64,000 nucleotides of DNA. Source: Fibrobacter succinogenes (GTDB taxonomy: Bacteria; Fibrobacterota; Fibrobacteria; Fibrobacterales; Fibrobacteraceae). The notes beneath the pieces are model-generated. The model ran no database searches and was not told the DNA's origin. It saw nothing but the letters and a program-made list of their open reading frames with translations. Below, one piece after another: positions 1-10,311 of the stretch. The stretch spans positions 1 through 64,000 of the forward strand of contig CADCBQ010000013.1 in assembly GCA_902799745.1 (NCBI GenBank), read 5' to 3'. Within the stretch, counting starts at the first letter, position 1; each line of letters opens with the position of its first letter. The position numbers and the translations under genes were made by a program.

Positions 1-3000
1 GGCGTTTCACGCCGGTCTTGAGCACTCGATATTCCTTGTGGCCGTCGTTAAACCTGAAGTCAATTCTCCAGATGTACACACCGTCACCCACCTTGCGACC
101 TTCGGAGCTACGCTCGTTCCAATAGAGGAATCCTAGCTTGGAATGGTCGTTTTCATTACCGCGGGAATCCATTTCCATTTCTTCCTTGGTAAAGGATTGA
201 TTGAACGATGTTACCACATTGGAATAGTTATCGTAAATAATGACGCGGGCCTTGTACGGGGCAATAGACGAAATGCGGATTGTCTGCAGGGAATCAGGAA
301 CGAGTTCCCATTCCTTTTCTTCAGGGGGAATCCACTTCGGCTTCTTGTCTTTCTTTAAAAGGCGAATATTGGAAGACACCTCGTAAAGGTAAATATCGCT
401 GTTCTTGCCGCCCACCGACACGCCTCCAATTCCAACGGTATTCTTTTGACCGTCAACATAACCCGAGGCGGGGTTTGTGCGAATGCAGTTGTCCACCAGC
501 AAGTTGTTGTCCTTAAGGACAATCGTCCATTCCTTGCCAGATTCGCTTACCTTTGGTTCCCCTTGAATGCGCAGTGCCATGCTCGCCGTATCGGAGCAGC
601 GAGCGGAATAGCGGAACAGATTTTTCCAGGGTTCCTTCTTTTCCTTGGTGGAAATCGCTTCGGACATTTCTACGATCAAGGTATCGGGCGGAATGCCGTA
701 GGAATCCTGAATGTATTCCTCTGTCTGGACGCGGCCAGGGTGCTTTTCCGCCCTCACGGCAACCGGGCCAATTTTATCCCGGAGTTCCACCTTTTGCGAG
801 CGGTCGGCAGCAGTCTTTGTCATGCGCAAATAGGGGGCCTCGTCCTCATCGGCAAAGGTCACGCCGTAATCGAACGGCTCCTCGATAATGGATTCCACCC
901 AGCGGGAATCTTCACTCAAGTGCATTTTGCTCTTGGACGCCTTTTTCCACGTCTTTCCGCCAACATTCCAGAAGACGGTATCGATGCTTACGATATTTTC
1001 GGAAAGGCGCTCGATAAAGTGGATGCGGATGGAATCGGCGCGGCCATCCTTGTCGCTATCGTAAATTTCGGCATAGTCTGCGGCAGAATAATTGGAATAA
1101 ACAATCAGCGAGTCGCGGGACTTTAGCGAGGACTTGTCGCCATCTACCTCGGCATGAATCTTGATGCGGTTATTGGTACTCTTGTAGTTGAAAACCGCAT
1201 CGAGGCGATCACTTTTCAGTTCCTTCTTGTCTTCGACAAAGTAGAACGCCGATGTCGTTTCATATTCCGAAGAATACTCACCGGTTTCTACAGCCTTAAG
1301 CTTAATGGTATCGCCGGTATCGGTGAACAGGGCGACCTTGATAGTATCGCGGGTATACAGCGACTTGCTTCCGGCCGTAACGCGGAGTACAAACGCCACG
1401 CTGTCGTTGGTTTCTACAGAATCCAAATCCGCATCGCTTTTCTTTTTCAAGAAACGGTAAGCGATTTTGATGTCATCGGACAACACGACCATGTTGCGGG
1501 CAACGGTCTTGTATACAGGATCCTTGAATTCTGCCACAAGGGTATCCAAAGCATCGCAAGAAATCTTTCCGTCGCCGCGTTTCGGCGCATATTCGTTCTT
1601 CTCGATGTCTTTCGTAATCTCGTAATAGCCGGACTTCTTTTCGGCAACCTTCAGATTACTTTCAATATCGCCAGAAGAGAGGCAAGAAAGTGAAACCTTA
1701 AGAGTATCCTTTCCCGGCGTGAAATCCTGGCTTTCCAGAGTCAGCCTGATTTTTTTCGTCGTTCTTCCGATAGCCTTTCCGGCAGAATCCCCGTTTACGA
1801 TATTGATATAGTCCTTTTCATCTGGAGCGGGCGGAGGTTCGCAACCCTCAATAAAGGTTTTCTCTGTGGTAAGCCAAGTGGTCTTTTCGCCCTGAACATC
1901 CCACGCTTCGGCATTGATTTGCAGCTTGCTTCCGCCAAACGCCTTTGAGGGCACCATCACGTCCCAGTAATCGCTGGTTCTGCTGCGGCGTACCATAGGC
2001 AAAGTATCGAAAGGTTCCTTGTCGCTATTTCTATAATAAAGCTTTACCGAGTCAACACCTTCAACGTCGCGAACATTGAAACTCAACTTCACCTTGGTTT
2101 CAACCGTATCTACACAGCCTTCTGTCAAAAGTGCTATGCTAGATTTAAGGTTCTTGAGATAAATGGTGTACGGATTTCTTTCAGGAGAATAGACAGAAGG
2201 CACGTTTCCCGTACGCCCCAGAGAATCCGTCGCTATCACATAAAAATCAATACCCGGAGAAACCAGATAGCTTTCAGGAACAAAGACCGTCCAAGTGCTA
2301 TCCTTCACCTTTTTCATGGCAAGTTGCCTATATGCAGACAACGTATCCCCATGTGTGCGAACAAAAGCCTTCACGGATGTCATGGAAAGTCTAGACGAAA
2401 CGAGTACGCCAATCTTCAAGGAATCCGAATCGAATTCCTTGCCCACAAGGCCTGCAGTCGCCTTAGTCAAAGTCACCTTAGGCGGCAAGAAAGCCTCTCG
2501 CCAGCTCGCCGTATCGGAATCCTTATGGCCGCGATAGCTTATGCCGATTTTAACGTGGTGAATGTCGCCATCGATTATCGTATCCGGCGTCGTGTAGCAT
2601 ACCGTGTAACGGGTTTGCATGTCGTGACGGATTTGGGCTAGGATTTCCCTTGTTTCCGAAATGCCAGCCGTTTCGTAATAACGGCCTCCCGTTCCTGCGG
2701 CCATGTCCTGCAAGATGTCGAAGCCGTAGTTGGAAAGCCCGGTATCAAAGCTAGCGCTTTTCTTGAACGCGATGGTATAGATAGAAGTCGCGTACCTCTC
2801 GGCAAGTTCTACAACGGTAGAGGCCGGGAATTTTTTATGGTCGGACATACCGTCCGAAAATACGATGATTGCCTTGGGACCGCCTAAATCGGAGCCGAGA
2901 TCCACACCTGTGTAGGCACCGAGAGCGATGTCTTCGTACGCCCCGGTAAACTTTAGCCTATTCACGGCGGCTAAAAGGGTGTCCCTATTGGATGTGTAGT

Positions 3001-6000
3001 CCTGCACCACTCGAACGGTATCCACGTAACCGACAATGGCGACCCTGTCGAACTCTTCCATTTCGTTCACAAAACGGGTAACATACTCTCTGGCCGCAGT
3101 TTGAATGGAACTGATGGAAGCACTTTCATCAACGACAAATACGACGGATACGCCCATAACATTTTTCGGGCTTGTGACGGTTGCGGGGAGGGATTTTCCG
3201 TCTTCGAATAAAACGAAATCAGAGGAATCCAAATCGAAAATCGATTTTCCGCTGTTGGAGTCCACCACGGAAACGATGCTGCAAATTTCGGGATGGCCGG
3301 AAGTCTTGATTCCTTGAATGTCTACTTTCGGAACGGTGGTCAGGTCCACTACATAATTTGCCTTTATGGAACAAACGCTGTCGATGGGGCTTACTTTCGT
3401 TTTTTCGCTTATGGGGTTTGTGATGATCACATTCCCCTTGGTTACGGTCCATTTGCTGAAAACATATCCGCCGTACGGAATGGCCATGACTGTAGTGTCG
3501 CCGCCCGAAGGCAAAACGACGGCCCCGTTGGGATGTACTGTACCGTGGTCGGCAGACTCGACTGTAAGCACATACGGAGCGGCAATCTTCGCAGAAAATC
3601 CCACAAGGCTATCGCGAGCGTACGCAGGGCCAAGCGACCAGTAATGCGTAGCGCCCTTTGTCCCCTGGAAGGTCAAAATGCTTTTCCCGTTCACTTTTGT
3701 CAAACGACCGCCCCTGTTTTTCAAGTCGGTTCCGTAGCTGTACAAATTAAGGTTAATGGCGGAATCAGCGGAAACTTCTATAAAGTACCAGTTGGTATCG
3801 GGCGCAGTCCACGACATGAACACCAGATTTTTGAACCCAGCGGTGTCGGTATAAAAGTCTTTAGCAAAGACAAAGTCCTTGGAGGTGGCGCCTAAGGCGT
3901 GTATAGTACCCTTACTAAAGGTCGCCTTGACGGTGGCATTGTCCGCAGATTTTACCGTGGTGTTTGCGCTCTTGACGTCTTTGATATCCGGGGTGCCGGA
4001 TGTAATAACCCACTCCTTGAACTTGTATCCGAAATCCGATGTTGCGGTAATGCTTACCGAACTCGTTAGACTTGCAGGTTTCGGAGTAGTGGGCGTCACA
4101 GATCCATGACCATCCGAGACAACCGTGATATCAGCGGACTTTACAATTTTCGCCGTAAAGCGTTTACTGGAATCCGCATAAGAATATCGTTGGAAAGACC
4201 AATACTGAGGTACACCGGCAGCCCCCTGGAACAGGTAACTGATTGGCAAGGTATAGGTACTATAGGAACCACTAAAGGTAGAATCCGTATCATATTTCCA
4301 GAAGTAGCCACGGGTAATGTTACTATCGGGGCTTTCAATTTCCAGGGTATACCAGCCGGAATCAGGAGCGGTCCACGTCAAGGCTACATCATACAGATGG
4401 TCCGCATGGTCCGTAAAAACGTCCTTATTAAAGGTAAAGGTCTTTGCAGTTGTTCCAATTTTCTGAACAGGTCCCTTGTGGAACTTAGCCTTTATCGTAG
4501 CATCACTTTCGACAGACACCTTTGTTGAACGCACCGTTGTATCGGCAATCGTCACACTACCAGAAACTTTACTCCACCCGTCAAAGAAATATCCCACCTT
4601 GCTGCTAGCAGTAATGGTTGTATCGCGTCCTTTATGCAGAGCAATCTTGCGATCCGTATTGATTGTTCCCATGGAAGCATCGACATTAACGGAAAGTTCA
4701 TACCCCTTGCTTATTTTTACGTTATAGGAATCAGAGGTGTCGCTAGCGTAATAAGGTCCCAAGGCCCAATACTGCGGAACGCCCGAGGCTCCCGTGAAAG
4801 CGACGCTGTTCTTACCGGAATAGTAATACTTCGAAGAAGATCTCGAGAACGTAGAATCCGTACCAAAACTATAGAGATAGCTGGATCCCGAAATATCGAA
4901 ATCAACAAAGTACGCACCAGAATCGGGAGCGGTCCAGGTCATGAACACATGGTTGTTGAATCCGCCGTTGTCAGTATACTTGTCCTTGTTGAACGTAAAC
5001 TCACTTTCGTCATAACCGATATCCTGAATGGAACCCTTGCGGAACGTGGCTTCAATAACAGCATCCTTGTTGACAGTCACTTTGGTAGAGCGTGAAGTCA
5101 GACTCTTTATAGATGCACCGCCCGAGACCACTCGCCACTTGTCAAAGACATAGCCCATATTTCCATAGGCAGTAACGGTCGTATCTTGACCAGCGCCAAG
5201 TTTTATTTCTGACTTACTCGATAGAGACCCATTGCTGCCAGCGATAACCTTCAGGGAAACCGATCCCCGTATAGTTACAGTAAACGAATTGTTATAATAG
5301 CTGGAGCTATAGGGAGCAATAGTCCAATACAGTGTTTCACCCTTATTTTTTACGGTAACAGGGAGACTGTACTTATTGGTAAAATTCGTATAGGAATTAT
5401 AAGACCTGAACGTGGAATTGCTGCCAAAAACATACACACAACCACGCGGAGATTCAATATCCAAGAAGAAGGTTCCCGTATCCTTAGGAGTCCATTTCAA
5501 CGCCACTTCATATTTGTCGCGATAAACAGAATCGGAATAGTAGTCTGTGCTATAAACAAAAGACTTTACCGTTTCGTCAACTTCATAGACATCCCCTTTT
5601 CTAAAGTGGGCTTGAACGGTGGCATCGCTGGTCGTGCTTACAGATGTATAGCTAGTATTTTTATTCGCAATGGTCGCATCACCGGACTTCACACTCCATT
5701 GATCAAATCGATAACCAAAGCGAGTCGCCACAGCGTCAATACTATAGTCCATACCAGAAATCACATCTGTATAGCCCGCGCTGGGAGTAACAGAACCCAA
5801 GGAATCTGCCAGGAGTTTTATGACAAGACGTTTTTCATTCAAGTCTACATAATAGACAGAAATGGTATCTTCGTCGGCGTCTGCGGCATTGTAGGGCACC
5901 ACTTTGAAGTTTACCGAGTCGCCTTTTGAAACGGTTACGGAATCTATATAAGCGGTATAGACGTTTTTGTTAATAGAGGAACTTGTGCAAGCAACATTAG

Positions 6001-9000
6001 CGCATTTGTAATATTTAACATAGTTAGCTTGATTTTTACGTTTTACCACAATACCGAACTTACCATCATCCGGCGCAACGAAACGGAAACGAACGCCATT
6101 AGTTGCTGAGCCACTGTAATAATTGTCTTTGAAAGTGTATTCCTTGGGCGTATCGGTAACGCTATAGATTTCACCTTCAGCAAAGTGGGCTTCAAGATTG
6201 CAGTCCCCTTTGACCGTGACTGTAGTCACAGCCGACGCCTTATCAGACAAGGTACAAGAACCCGAAACAACATTCCACTTTTTGAACTTAAAGTTAGTGT
6301 ATGGAGTAGCTACAAGCTGAAGGGTATCCCCTGCAGTGGCCGTAGAATCGTCATAACGGGAATAGCCATTGATTGTAATATAGCCTTTTCCCAGGGTATC
6401 TACATGAACCCGGTAATTACGTTTCACCGAAACCAATATGGAATCGGCAGACGTAATCTGCGAGAGATTGTGATTATTACGGAAAAAATAATAATGCTTA
6501 CCGGCCTCCGCAATGACTTCTACATTGGGAAGATTGTAAGACTCCGACGTTTCAAAAGTTTCATCGGAATAACGGTAACGTAAAACGATCATGTTAGAAG
6601 ACACGGTAAACTTATAGATCCCAGCAGCAGGGGCATCGAAATAAGTCTGTATTCCCATATAACCGTCGCGCATGACACCGTCTTTAAGGTAATTGAACGA
6701 TTTGGGAGTTTCGCTAATTTCAAAAATCTTGCCTTCTACAAAGAACGCCTTTACCTTGCAATCTCCGGCGAGCGCCACAAAGGTGCTAACCTTTGCCGTA
6801 TCGCGAATCGTACAGGATCCAGAAACTTTTTCCCAATGGTCAAAACGCGACCCATCGTCCGCAGTAGCCACAATCGAAATGGAATCTCCGGCAAATTTGT
6901 CGTCGCTGGAGCCCAATTTACCATTGACTTTAACGGTTCCCGCTCCCGAAACTGCAGAGCTCACGTTTACGTTTTTGACAACCCATACCGAGAGAGTGTC
7001 GTTCTTGTCCGGTGAATACGAGGTGTTAGTGCTTTGCAAGTAGAAATAATATTTTTCACCTTCAGTGGCGCTAAACACATTGGACGAGACGCTCCTCCTT
7101 GTGGTAAAGGTTTCGTCGTAAGCCCAAACATTGTTCGCCAGGTTGCCTTTTGCAAAAAGAGTGTACCAGCCGTCTTCAGGCGCCGTAAACACAGTCCTGA
7201 TGCCAAAGCTTGAGCCGATTTCAGAGCGGTGCATGCCATAGTTGAATTCTGAAGGCGTTGTAGAAATCGGATAAACACCACCATCGTCTTCCGAGAATAC
7301 GGTTATTTTACAATCTCCATCGACAGTCACTTTTGCATTCTGGGAAGCGGAGTCGTCCAAGATGCAATTACCCGAAGTCACCTTCATGTACGAAAATCTC
7401 TTTCCGCTAGATGCAGTGGCGGAGATTTGTATGGATTCACCATTAATGTGCGTCGTGTCGTGGGAAGAACCGTTTTCAAACTTGGCAGAAATACCTTCGT
7501 CACCTTCGAGTTCTATATGGTAAGTACGGTCGACGTTGAGCGTTAAGGATTGCGAGATACCCGAGCTAAAAAGAAAGTAACGGCCGTCCGTATCGACACT
7601 TCCTAAGAAAATCTGTCTGGTCGTGGTTCCGCTATAGCTTTTACCGGTTGTAGAGGGGAACGTTTTGTCGGAGCCATCATCATACAAATAAAAAGAAGTC
7701 GAGAGAGCCGGTTTAATCGTGAGCCTGTAGGTACCGGAATCTGTCGGGACAAATCCCGTATTCATTCTGTAGCTGGTACCGCTGACATAGCCATCGTCAC
7801 TAAGCTTGTAGGTAACGGGTGTTTCGGTAATGGGCAGAATAGGAGCATCTTTAAATAGTGCCTTGACGGAGCAATTCGTAGAAAGTTGGACCTTTGTAGT
7901 CGCAAGGTACGCATCGTCTATTTTGCAGGTTCCCGATACCACGTTCCATTTGTCAAACATCTTTCCATACTTAGATCCTGCACTAATCGAGTAAGAAGAA
8001 TCGGGATCACAATTCTTCGTGCTATAACTTCCTGAACCAGAAATGTCATAGCTTAAAACATATTTTCGCTTCACCACCAGTTGAATATCATCTGTGCCGT
8101 AGCCTTCTACTTGGCGGAACAAGATGTAGTAGGACTTTCCCGCACTCATGCTCAAGGAGATTTGTCCATTACTTGCAAGCGTCTTTTCCGTGGTTCCATT
8201 AAACGATGAGTTTTGTCCATTGTCAATGTACTTGATACTTCTATTGGTCTTTACTTCAACCACATAGGTGCCGGTTGCCGGGGCGGTAAACTTGGTACGC
8301 AAATCATAATTGCCGTCTACCAAGAAAGCATCTTCGGCAAAGTTGAAAGACTTCGGCGTCGAAGAAAGTTCATAGACTTCGCCCGTATTGAATACTGCTG
8401 TGACAACGCAATCGTTTGCCCCCATGGTAATGGTAGCCGTAGCAGAATTTTCATCATCAACGGAGCATCCGCCGGTCGTTTTCCAGTGGCCAAAGCGGTA
8501 GCCCTTACTCGGAGCGGCGGAAACAGTTTGCGTATCCCCTTCAATAAGAACACTTCCAGAGGAACCCAGTTTAATTGAACCACCGCCCTCAACTTTAGTT
8601 GACAAATAATAGGCTAAAAAAGCCTGAACCGTAGCCGTTTTGTCTTCGCTATCAATGTTTTCCTCGGGAATAGCGATATAGTAATCATAAGGAGTAGAGC
8701 TGTACTCATATTCATCACTATAAAAAACGAGTCGACCATTTGAGAAAGACCCTGCCGATTCCATTCCGCTACCAAAACCTGTATGGCCTTTAGATGGGTA
8801 TTTTCTTTGGGTATAGTTCGAAATGGCTAGAACTAACCTTTTGCCCCCCTGCTTGACTTTTACTCGGACCCCATAAACGCTATACCCCGTCGTGGTCGAA
8901 TATTTTTTGAAGTCCAGCACAGTAGGAGCTCCACCAGGAGTCAGTTCATAATAAAAGCTTTGTTCTTTAGCGTAAGGTCTAAAACGGCAAAGGCCGCCTT

Positions 9001-9256
9001 CATACGCCGTGGCAAAGGTCGACCTGGAATGAGCGTCGTCAATAACGCAATTACCACCATTATCCATTTTCCATTCATCGAAGGCATAGCCATCTCTAGT
9101 AGTCGCGTCGAGTCGAATGGTATCACCTGCAGAATAATCCCTAGTCCCTTTTGTAGAACCAAGGTAAATATTACCATTATCTTCTATGGAAACTTGTACA
9201 GCCTGTGCATAACTAAAAACAAACAAAATGCACAATGCAATATATGCTCGAATCAT
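1..9256 (-). CDS. Giant exported repeat protein with VWA domain (C-terminal end cut by window edge)
   Basis: One minus-strand frame stays open from the ATG at 9256 to the first base of the window (at least 3085 residues). I checked that the start, the repeats near 7328 and 5072, the VWA domain near 3047 and the last codons are all in the same frame. The start follows GGGAGA and a signal peptide (MIRAYIALCILFVFSYAQA). Residues about 30-2000 are eleven tandem modules of about 187 residues, each with a divergent InlB-like segment (F..W.V.SG..) and a second beta-rich segment. A VWA domain follows at about 2025-2220, with a DESAS metal-site motif and a downstream FSDGMSD. After further beta-rich segments and a DSDKDGRADS calcium-loop-like sequence, the last residues (GVYIWRIDF...KTGVKR) look like an FlgD/CHU_C-type C-terminal domain. 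The role is inferred: a surface adhesin or secreted matrix protein. The real stop probably lies just outside the window. Confidence 0.88.
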   Translation of the reverse strand, partial: MIRAYIALCILFVFSYAQAVQVSIEDNGNIYLGSTKGTRDYSAGDTIRLDATTRDGYAFDEWKMDNGGNCVIDDAHSRSTFATAYEGGLCRFRPYAKEQSFYYELTPGGAPTVLDFKKYSTTTGYSVYGVRVKVKQGGKRLVLAISNYTQRKYPSKGHTGFGSGMESAGSFSNGRLVFYSDEYEYSSTPYDYYIAIPEENIDSEDKTATVQAFLAYYLSTKVEGGGSIKLGSSGSVLIEGDTQTVSAAPSKGYRFGHWKTTGGCSVDDENSATATITMGANDCVVTAVFNTGEVYELSSTPKSFNFAEDAFLVDGNYDLRTKFTAPATGTYVVEVKTNRSIKYIDNGQNSSFNGTTEKTLASNGQISLSMSAGKSYYILFRQVEGYGTDDIQLVVKRKYVLSYDISGSGSYSTKNCDPDSSYSISAGSKYGKMFDKWNVVSGTCKIDDAYLATTKVQLSTNCSVKALFKDAPILPITETPVTYKLSDDGYVSGTSYRMNTGFVPTDSGTYRLTIKPALSTSFYLYDDGSDKTFPSTTGKSYSGTTTRQIFLGSVDTDGRYFLFSSGISQSLTLNVDRTYHIELEGDEGISAKFENGSSHDTTHINGESIQISATASSGKRFSYMKVTSGNCILDDSASQNAKVTVDGDCKITVFSEDDGGVYPISTTPSEFNYGMHRSEIGSSFGIRTVFTAPEDGWYTLFAKGNLANNVWAYDETFTTRRSVSSNVFSATEGEKYYFYLQSTNTSYSPDKNDTLSVWVVKNVNVSSAVSGAGTVKVNGKLGSSDDKFAGDSISIVATADDGSRFDHWEKVSGSCTIRDTAKVSTFVALAGDCKVKAFFVEGKIFEISETPKSFNYLKDGVMRDGYMGIQTYFDAPAAGIYKFTVSSNMIVLRYRYSDETFETSESYNLPNVEVIAEAGKHYYFFRNNHNLSQITSADSILVSVKRNYRVHVDTLGKGYITINGYSRYDDSTATAGDTLQLVATPYTNFKFKKWNVVSGSCTLSDKASAVTTVTVKGDCNLEAHFAEGEIYSVTDTPKEYTFKDNYYSGSATNGVRFRFVAPDDGKFGIVVKRKNQANYVKYYKCANVACTSSSINKNVYTAYIDSVTVSKGDSVNFKVVPYNAADADEDTISVYYVDLNEKRLVIKLLADSLGSVTPSAGYTDVISGMDYSIDAVATRFGYRFDQWSVKSGDATIANKNTSYTSVSTTSDATVQAHFRKGDVYEVDETVKSFVYSTDYYSDSVYRDKYEVALKWTPKDTGTFFLDIESPRGCVYVFGSNSTFRSYNSYTNFTNKYSLPVTVKNKGETLYWTIAPYSSSYYNNSFTVTIRGSVSLKVIAGSNGSLSSKSEIKLGAGQDTTVTAYGNMGYVFDKWRVVSGGASIKSLTSRSTKVTVNKDAVIEATFRKGSIQDIGYDESEFTFNKDKYTDNGGFNNHVFMTWTAPDSGAYFVDFDISGSSYLYSFGTDSTFSRSSSKYYYSGKNSVAFTGASGVPQYWALGPYYASDTSDSYNVKISKGYELSVNVDASMGTINTDRKIALHKGRDTTITASSKVGYFFDGWSKVSGSVTIADTTVRSTKVSVESDATIKAKFHKGPVQKIGTTAKTFTFNKDVFTDHADHLYDVALTWTAPDSGWYTLEIESPDSNITRGYFWKYDTDSTFSGSYSTYTLPISYLFQGAAGVPQYWSFQRYSYADSSKRFTAKIVKSADITVVSDGHGSVTPTTPKPASLTSSVSITATSDFGYKFKEWVITSGTPDIKDVKSANTTVKSADNATVKATFSKGTIHALGATSKDFVFAKDFYTDTAGFKNLVFMSWTAPDTNWYFIEVSADSAINLNLYSYGTDLKNRGGRLTKVNGKSILTFQGTKGATHYWSLGPAYARDSLVGFSAKIAAPYVLTVESADHGTVHPNGAVVLPSGGDTTVMAIPYGGYVFSKWTVTKGNVIITNPISEKTKVSPIDSVCSIKANYVVDLTTVPKVDIQGIKTSGHPEICSIVSVVDSNSGKSIFDLDSSDFVLFEDGKSLPATVTSPKNVMGVSVVFVVDESASISSIQTAAREYVTRFVNEMEEFDRVAIVGYVDTVRVVQDYTSNRDTLLAAVNRLKFTGAYEDIALGAYTGVDLGSDLGGPKAIIVFSDGMSDHKKFPASTVVELAERYATSIYTIAFKKSASFDTGLSNYGFDILQDMAAGTGGRYYETAGISETREILAQIRHDMQTRYTVCYTTPDTIIDGDIHHVKIGISYRGHKDSDTASWREAFLPPKVTLTKATAGLVGKEFDSDSLKIGVLVSSRLSMTSVKAFVRTHGDTLSAYRQLAMKKVKDSTWTVFVPESYLVSPGIDFYVIATDSLGRTGNVPSVYSPERNPYTIYLKNLKSSIALLTEGCVDTVETKVKLSFNVRDVEGVDSVKLYYRNSDKEPFDTLPMVRRSRTSDYWDVMVPSKAFGGSKLQINAEAWDVQGEKTTWLTTEKTFIEGCEPPPAPDEKDYINIVNGDSAGKAIGRTTKKIRLTLESQDFTPGKDTLKVSLSCLSSGDIESNLKVAEKKSGYYEITKDIEKNEYAPKRGDGKISCDALDTLVAEFKDPVYKTVARNMVVLSDDIKIAYRFLKKKSDADLDSVETNDSVAFVLRVTAGSKSLYTRDTIKVALFTDTGDTIKLKAVETGEYSSEYETTSAFYFVEDKKELKSDRLDAVFNYKSTNNRIKIHAEVDGDKSSLKSRDSLIVYSNYSAADYAEIYDSDKDGRADSIRIHFIERLSENIVSIDTVFWNVGGKTWKKASKSKMHLSEDSRWVESIIEEPFDYGVTFADEDEAPYLRMTKTAADRSQKVELRDKIGPVAVRAEKHPGRVQTEEYIQDSYGIPPDTLIVEMSEAISTKEKKEPWKNLFRYSARCSDTASMALRIQGEPKVSESGKEWTIVLKDNNLLVDNCIRTNPASGYVDGQKNTVGIGGVSVGGKNSDIYLYEVSSNIRLLKKDKKPKWIPPEEKEWELVPDSLQTIRISSIAPYKARVIIYDNYSNVVTSFNQSFTKEEMEMDSRGNENDHSKLGFLYWNERSSEGRKVGDGVYIWRIDFRFNDGHKEYRVLKTGVKR
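3300..9010 (-). repeat. Eleven tandem ~187-residue coding modules
   Basis: Segments of the type F..W.V.SG(N/S)C.I.D......V.GDC...F recur near 9000, 8395, 7865, 7290, 6740, 6185, 5610, 5040, 4480, 3915 and 3365, that is every 530-605 bases. The first six carry a cysteine pair (for example SGNCILDD...DGDC). The modules at 5610, 5040, 4480 and 3915 have lost both cysteines (for example SGGASIKS...NKDAV), and the one at 3365 keeps only one. Confidence 0.85.
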
Positions 9257-9353
9257 CGATGTTCTCCCAACATGACCTTTTTTACAGGGGTCAATCCCTA
9301 CAAATAATTTAGAAAAATTTTTATCTTTTGTTCCAAATTTCTTTACGGGGTTT

Positions 9354-10304
9354 ATGTTGAGGAAATTCATATTCGTTTGCATTTTTTGCCTAATCAGCAA
9401 TGTTTTTGCCATGGAGCTCAGGCCCTTTTTCAACGGCTATGCACCCAGCAACGCATCTATCGTCACCCACCAGAAAAGCGTAAAATCCGAAAGGGACTGG
9501 GACAGCGAAAAGCAGTTCTCTGCCGGGCTCGAAATGAGCTTCGCCGCCGAATTTAGTCCCATCCGCTACGGTTTCGGCGCAGGCTACAAGAGCCCGCTAA
9601 AAGAGGACCATACCAAGATTGTTCCCGCCTCTATTCCCGTATGGGGGACCTTCACTTTCGGCCGCATCAACACCGACGATTTCTTTTCACCTTATGCAGT
9701 GGGCCGCGTAGGTGTTCTCCCCCTCATCACAGGTAACGGCAACTGGTGGGAACGCCCCTTCGATTTCTTTGTCGCCGGAGGCCTCGGTGTCTTTCTCCCC
9801 TACCGAATCGGCGTCGAAGTCAACTATGAATACGCCTCCGTACTCAAGTCCTACGAAAGCAGCGACCTGAACTTCCGCATTTCAGCAGGCAAATTCGGCG
9901 CCCGCCTATCCATCGGTTTCGAACTTACACGTGAAAAAATCTACAACCCCCACGACCGAATCGAAAAGAGAGACGAATCCGCTGTACAAGAAGAACCCTC
10001 CGACGATGATAGCGAAACTATCCCATCGAAAGACTCGGCACAAACCCCAGAAGTAGCCCCCTCCGAACCGGTAGCCGATTCTACTAAAGCCACAGAACCC
10101 GTGCAGCCCGTAGAGGCGGAACCGCCTGCAGCAGTTTCTGCAGAAAGCGAGCCTGCTGAAATTTCTTCTGAAGAACCGGCAGAACCCGAGCCAGCCGCCG
10201 TGCAGGCGACAAACGCCAAGGGAAAGAAAAAGGCTTCCAAAAAATCTACTACAAAGAAAAAAGCCTCCGCAAAAACGAAGGCTAAAAAGAGTAAAAAGAA
10301 GTAG
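9354..10304 (+). CDS. Outer-membrane-like protein with acidic linker and lysine-rich tail
   Basis: 316 residues. A signal peptide (residues 1-19, ending NVFA) is followed by about 175 residues of alternating aromatic and glycine-rich strands, as in a small beta-barrel or porin-like fold. A Pro/Glu/Ala/Ser-rich segment (about 205-285) and a strongly basic C-terminus (about 288-316, mostly Lys/Ala/Ser/Thr) follow. I do not recognise the family. The barrel plus charged tail suggests an envelope protein whose tail binds an anionic partner such as peptidoglycan or polysaccharide; this is inference. The ATG at 9354 follows ACGGGG. The gene runs convergently towards maeB, with 7 bases between the two stops and no terminator. 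Confidence 0.8.
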   Translation: MLRKFIFVCIFCLISNVFAMELRPFFNGYAPSNASIVTHQKSVKSERDWDSEKQFSAGLEMSFAAEFSPIRYGFGAGYKSPLKEDHTKIVPASIPVWGTFTFGRINTDDFFSPYAVGRVGVLPLITGNGNWWERPFDFFVAGGLGVFLPYRIGVEVNYEYASVLKSYESSDLNFRISAGKFGARLSIGFELTREKIYNPHDRIEKRDESAVQEEPSDDDSETIPSKDSAQTPEVAPSEPVADSTKATEPVQPVEAEPPAAVSAESEPAEISSEEPAEPEPAAVQATNAKGKKKASKKSTTKKKASAKTKAKKSKKK

Positions 10305-10311
10305 ATTTATT

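Noticed and set aside
3300-9010. CRISPR-like array suggested by regular spacing
   Set aside because: The 560-base period is a protein module repeat; the DNA repeats are diverged and in frame.
1-9256. Several separate genes instead of one giant frame
   Set aside because: Five checkpoints from 9254 down to 2 share the same frame, and the repeats are continuous without stops.
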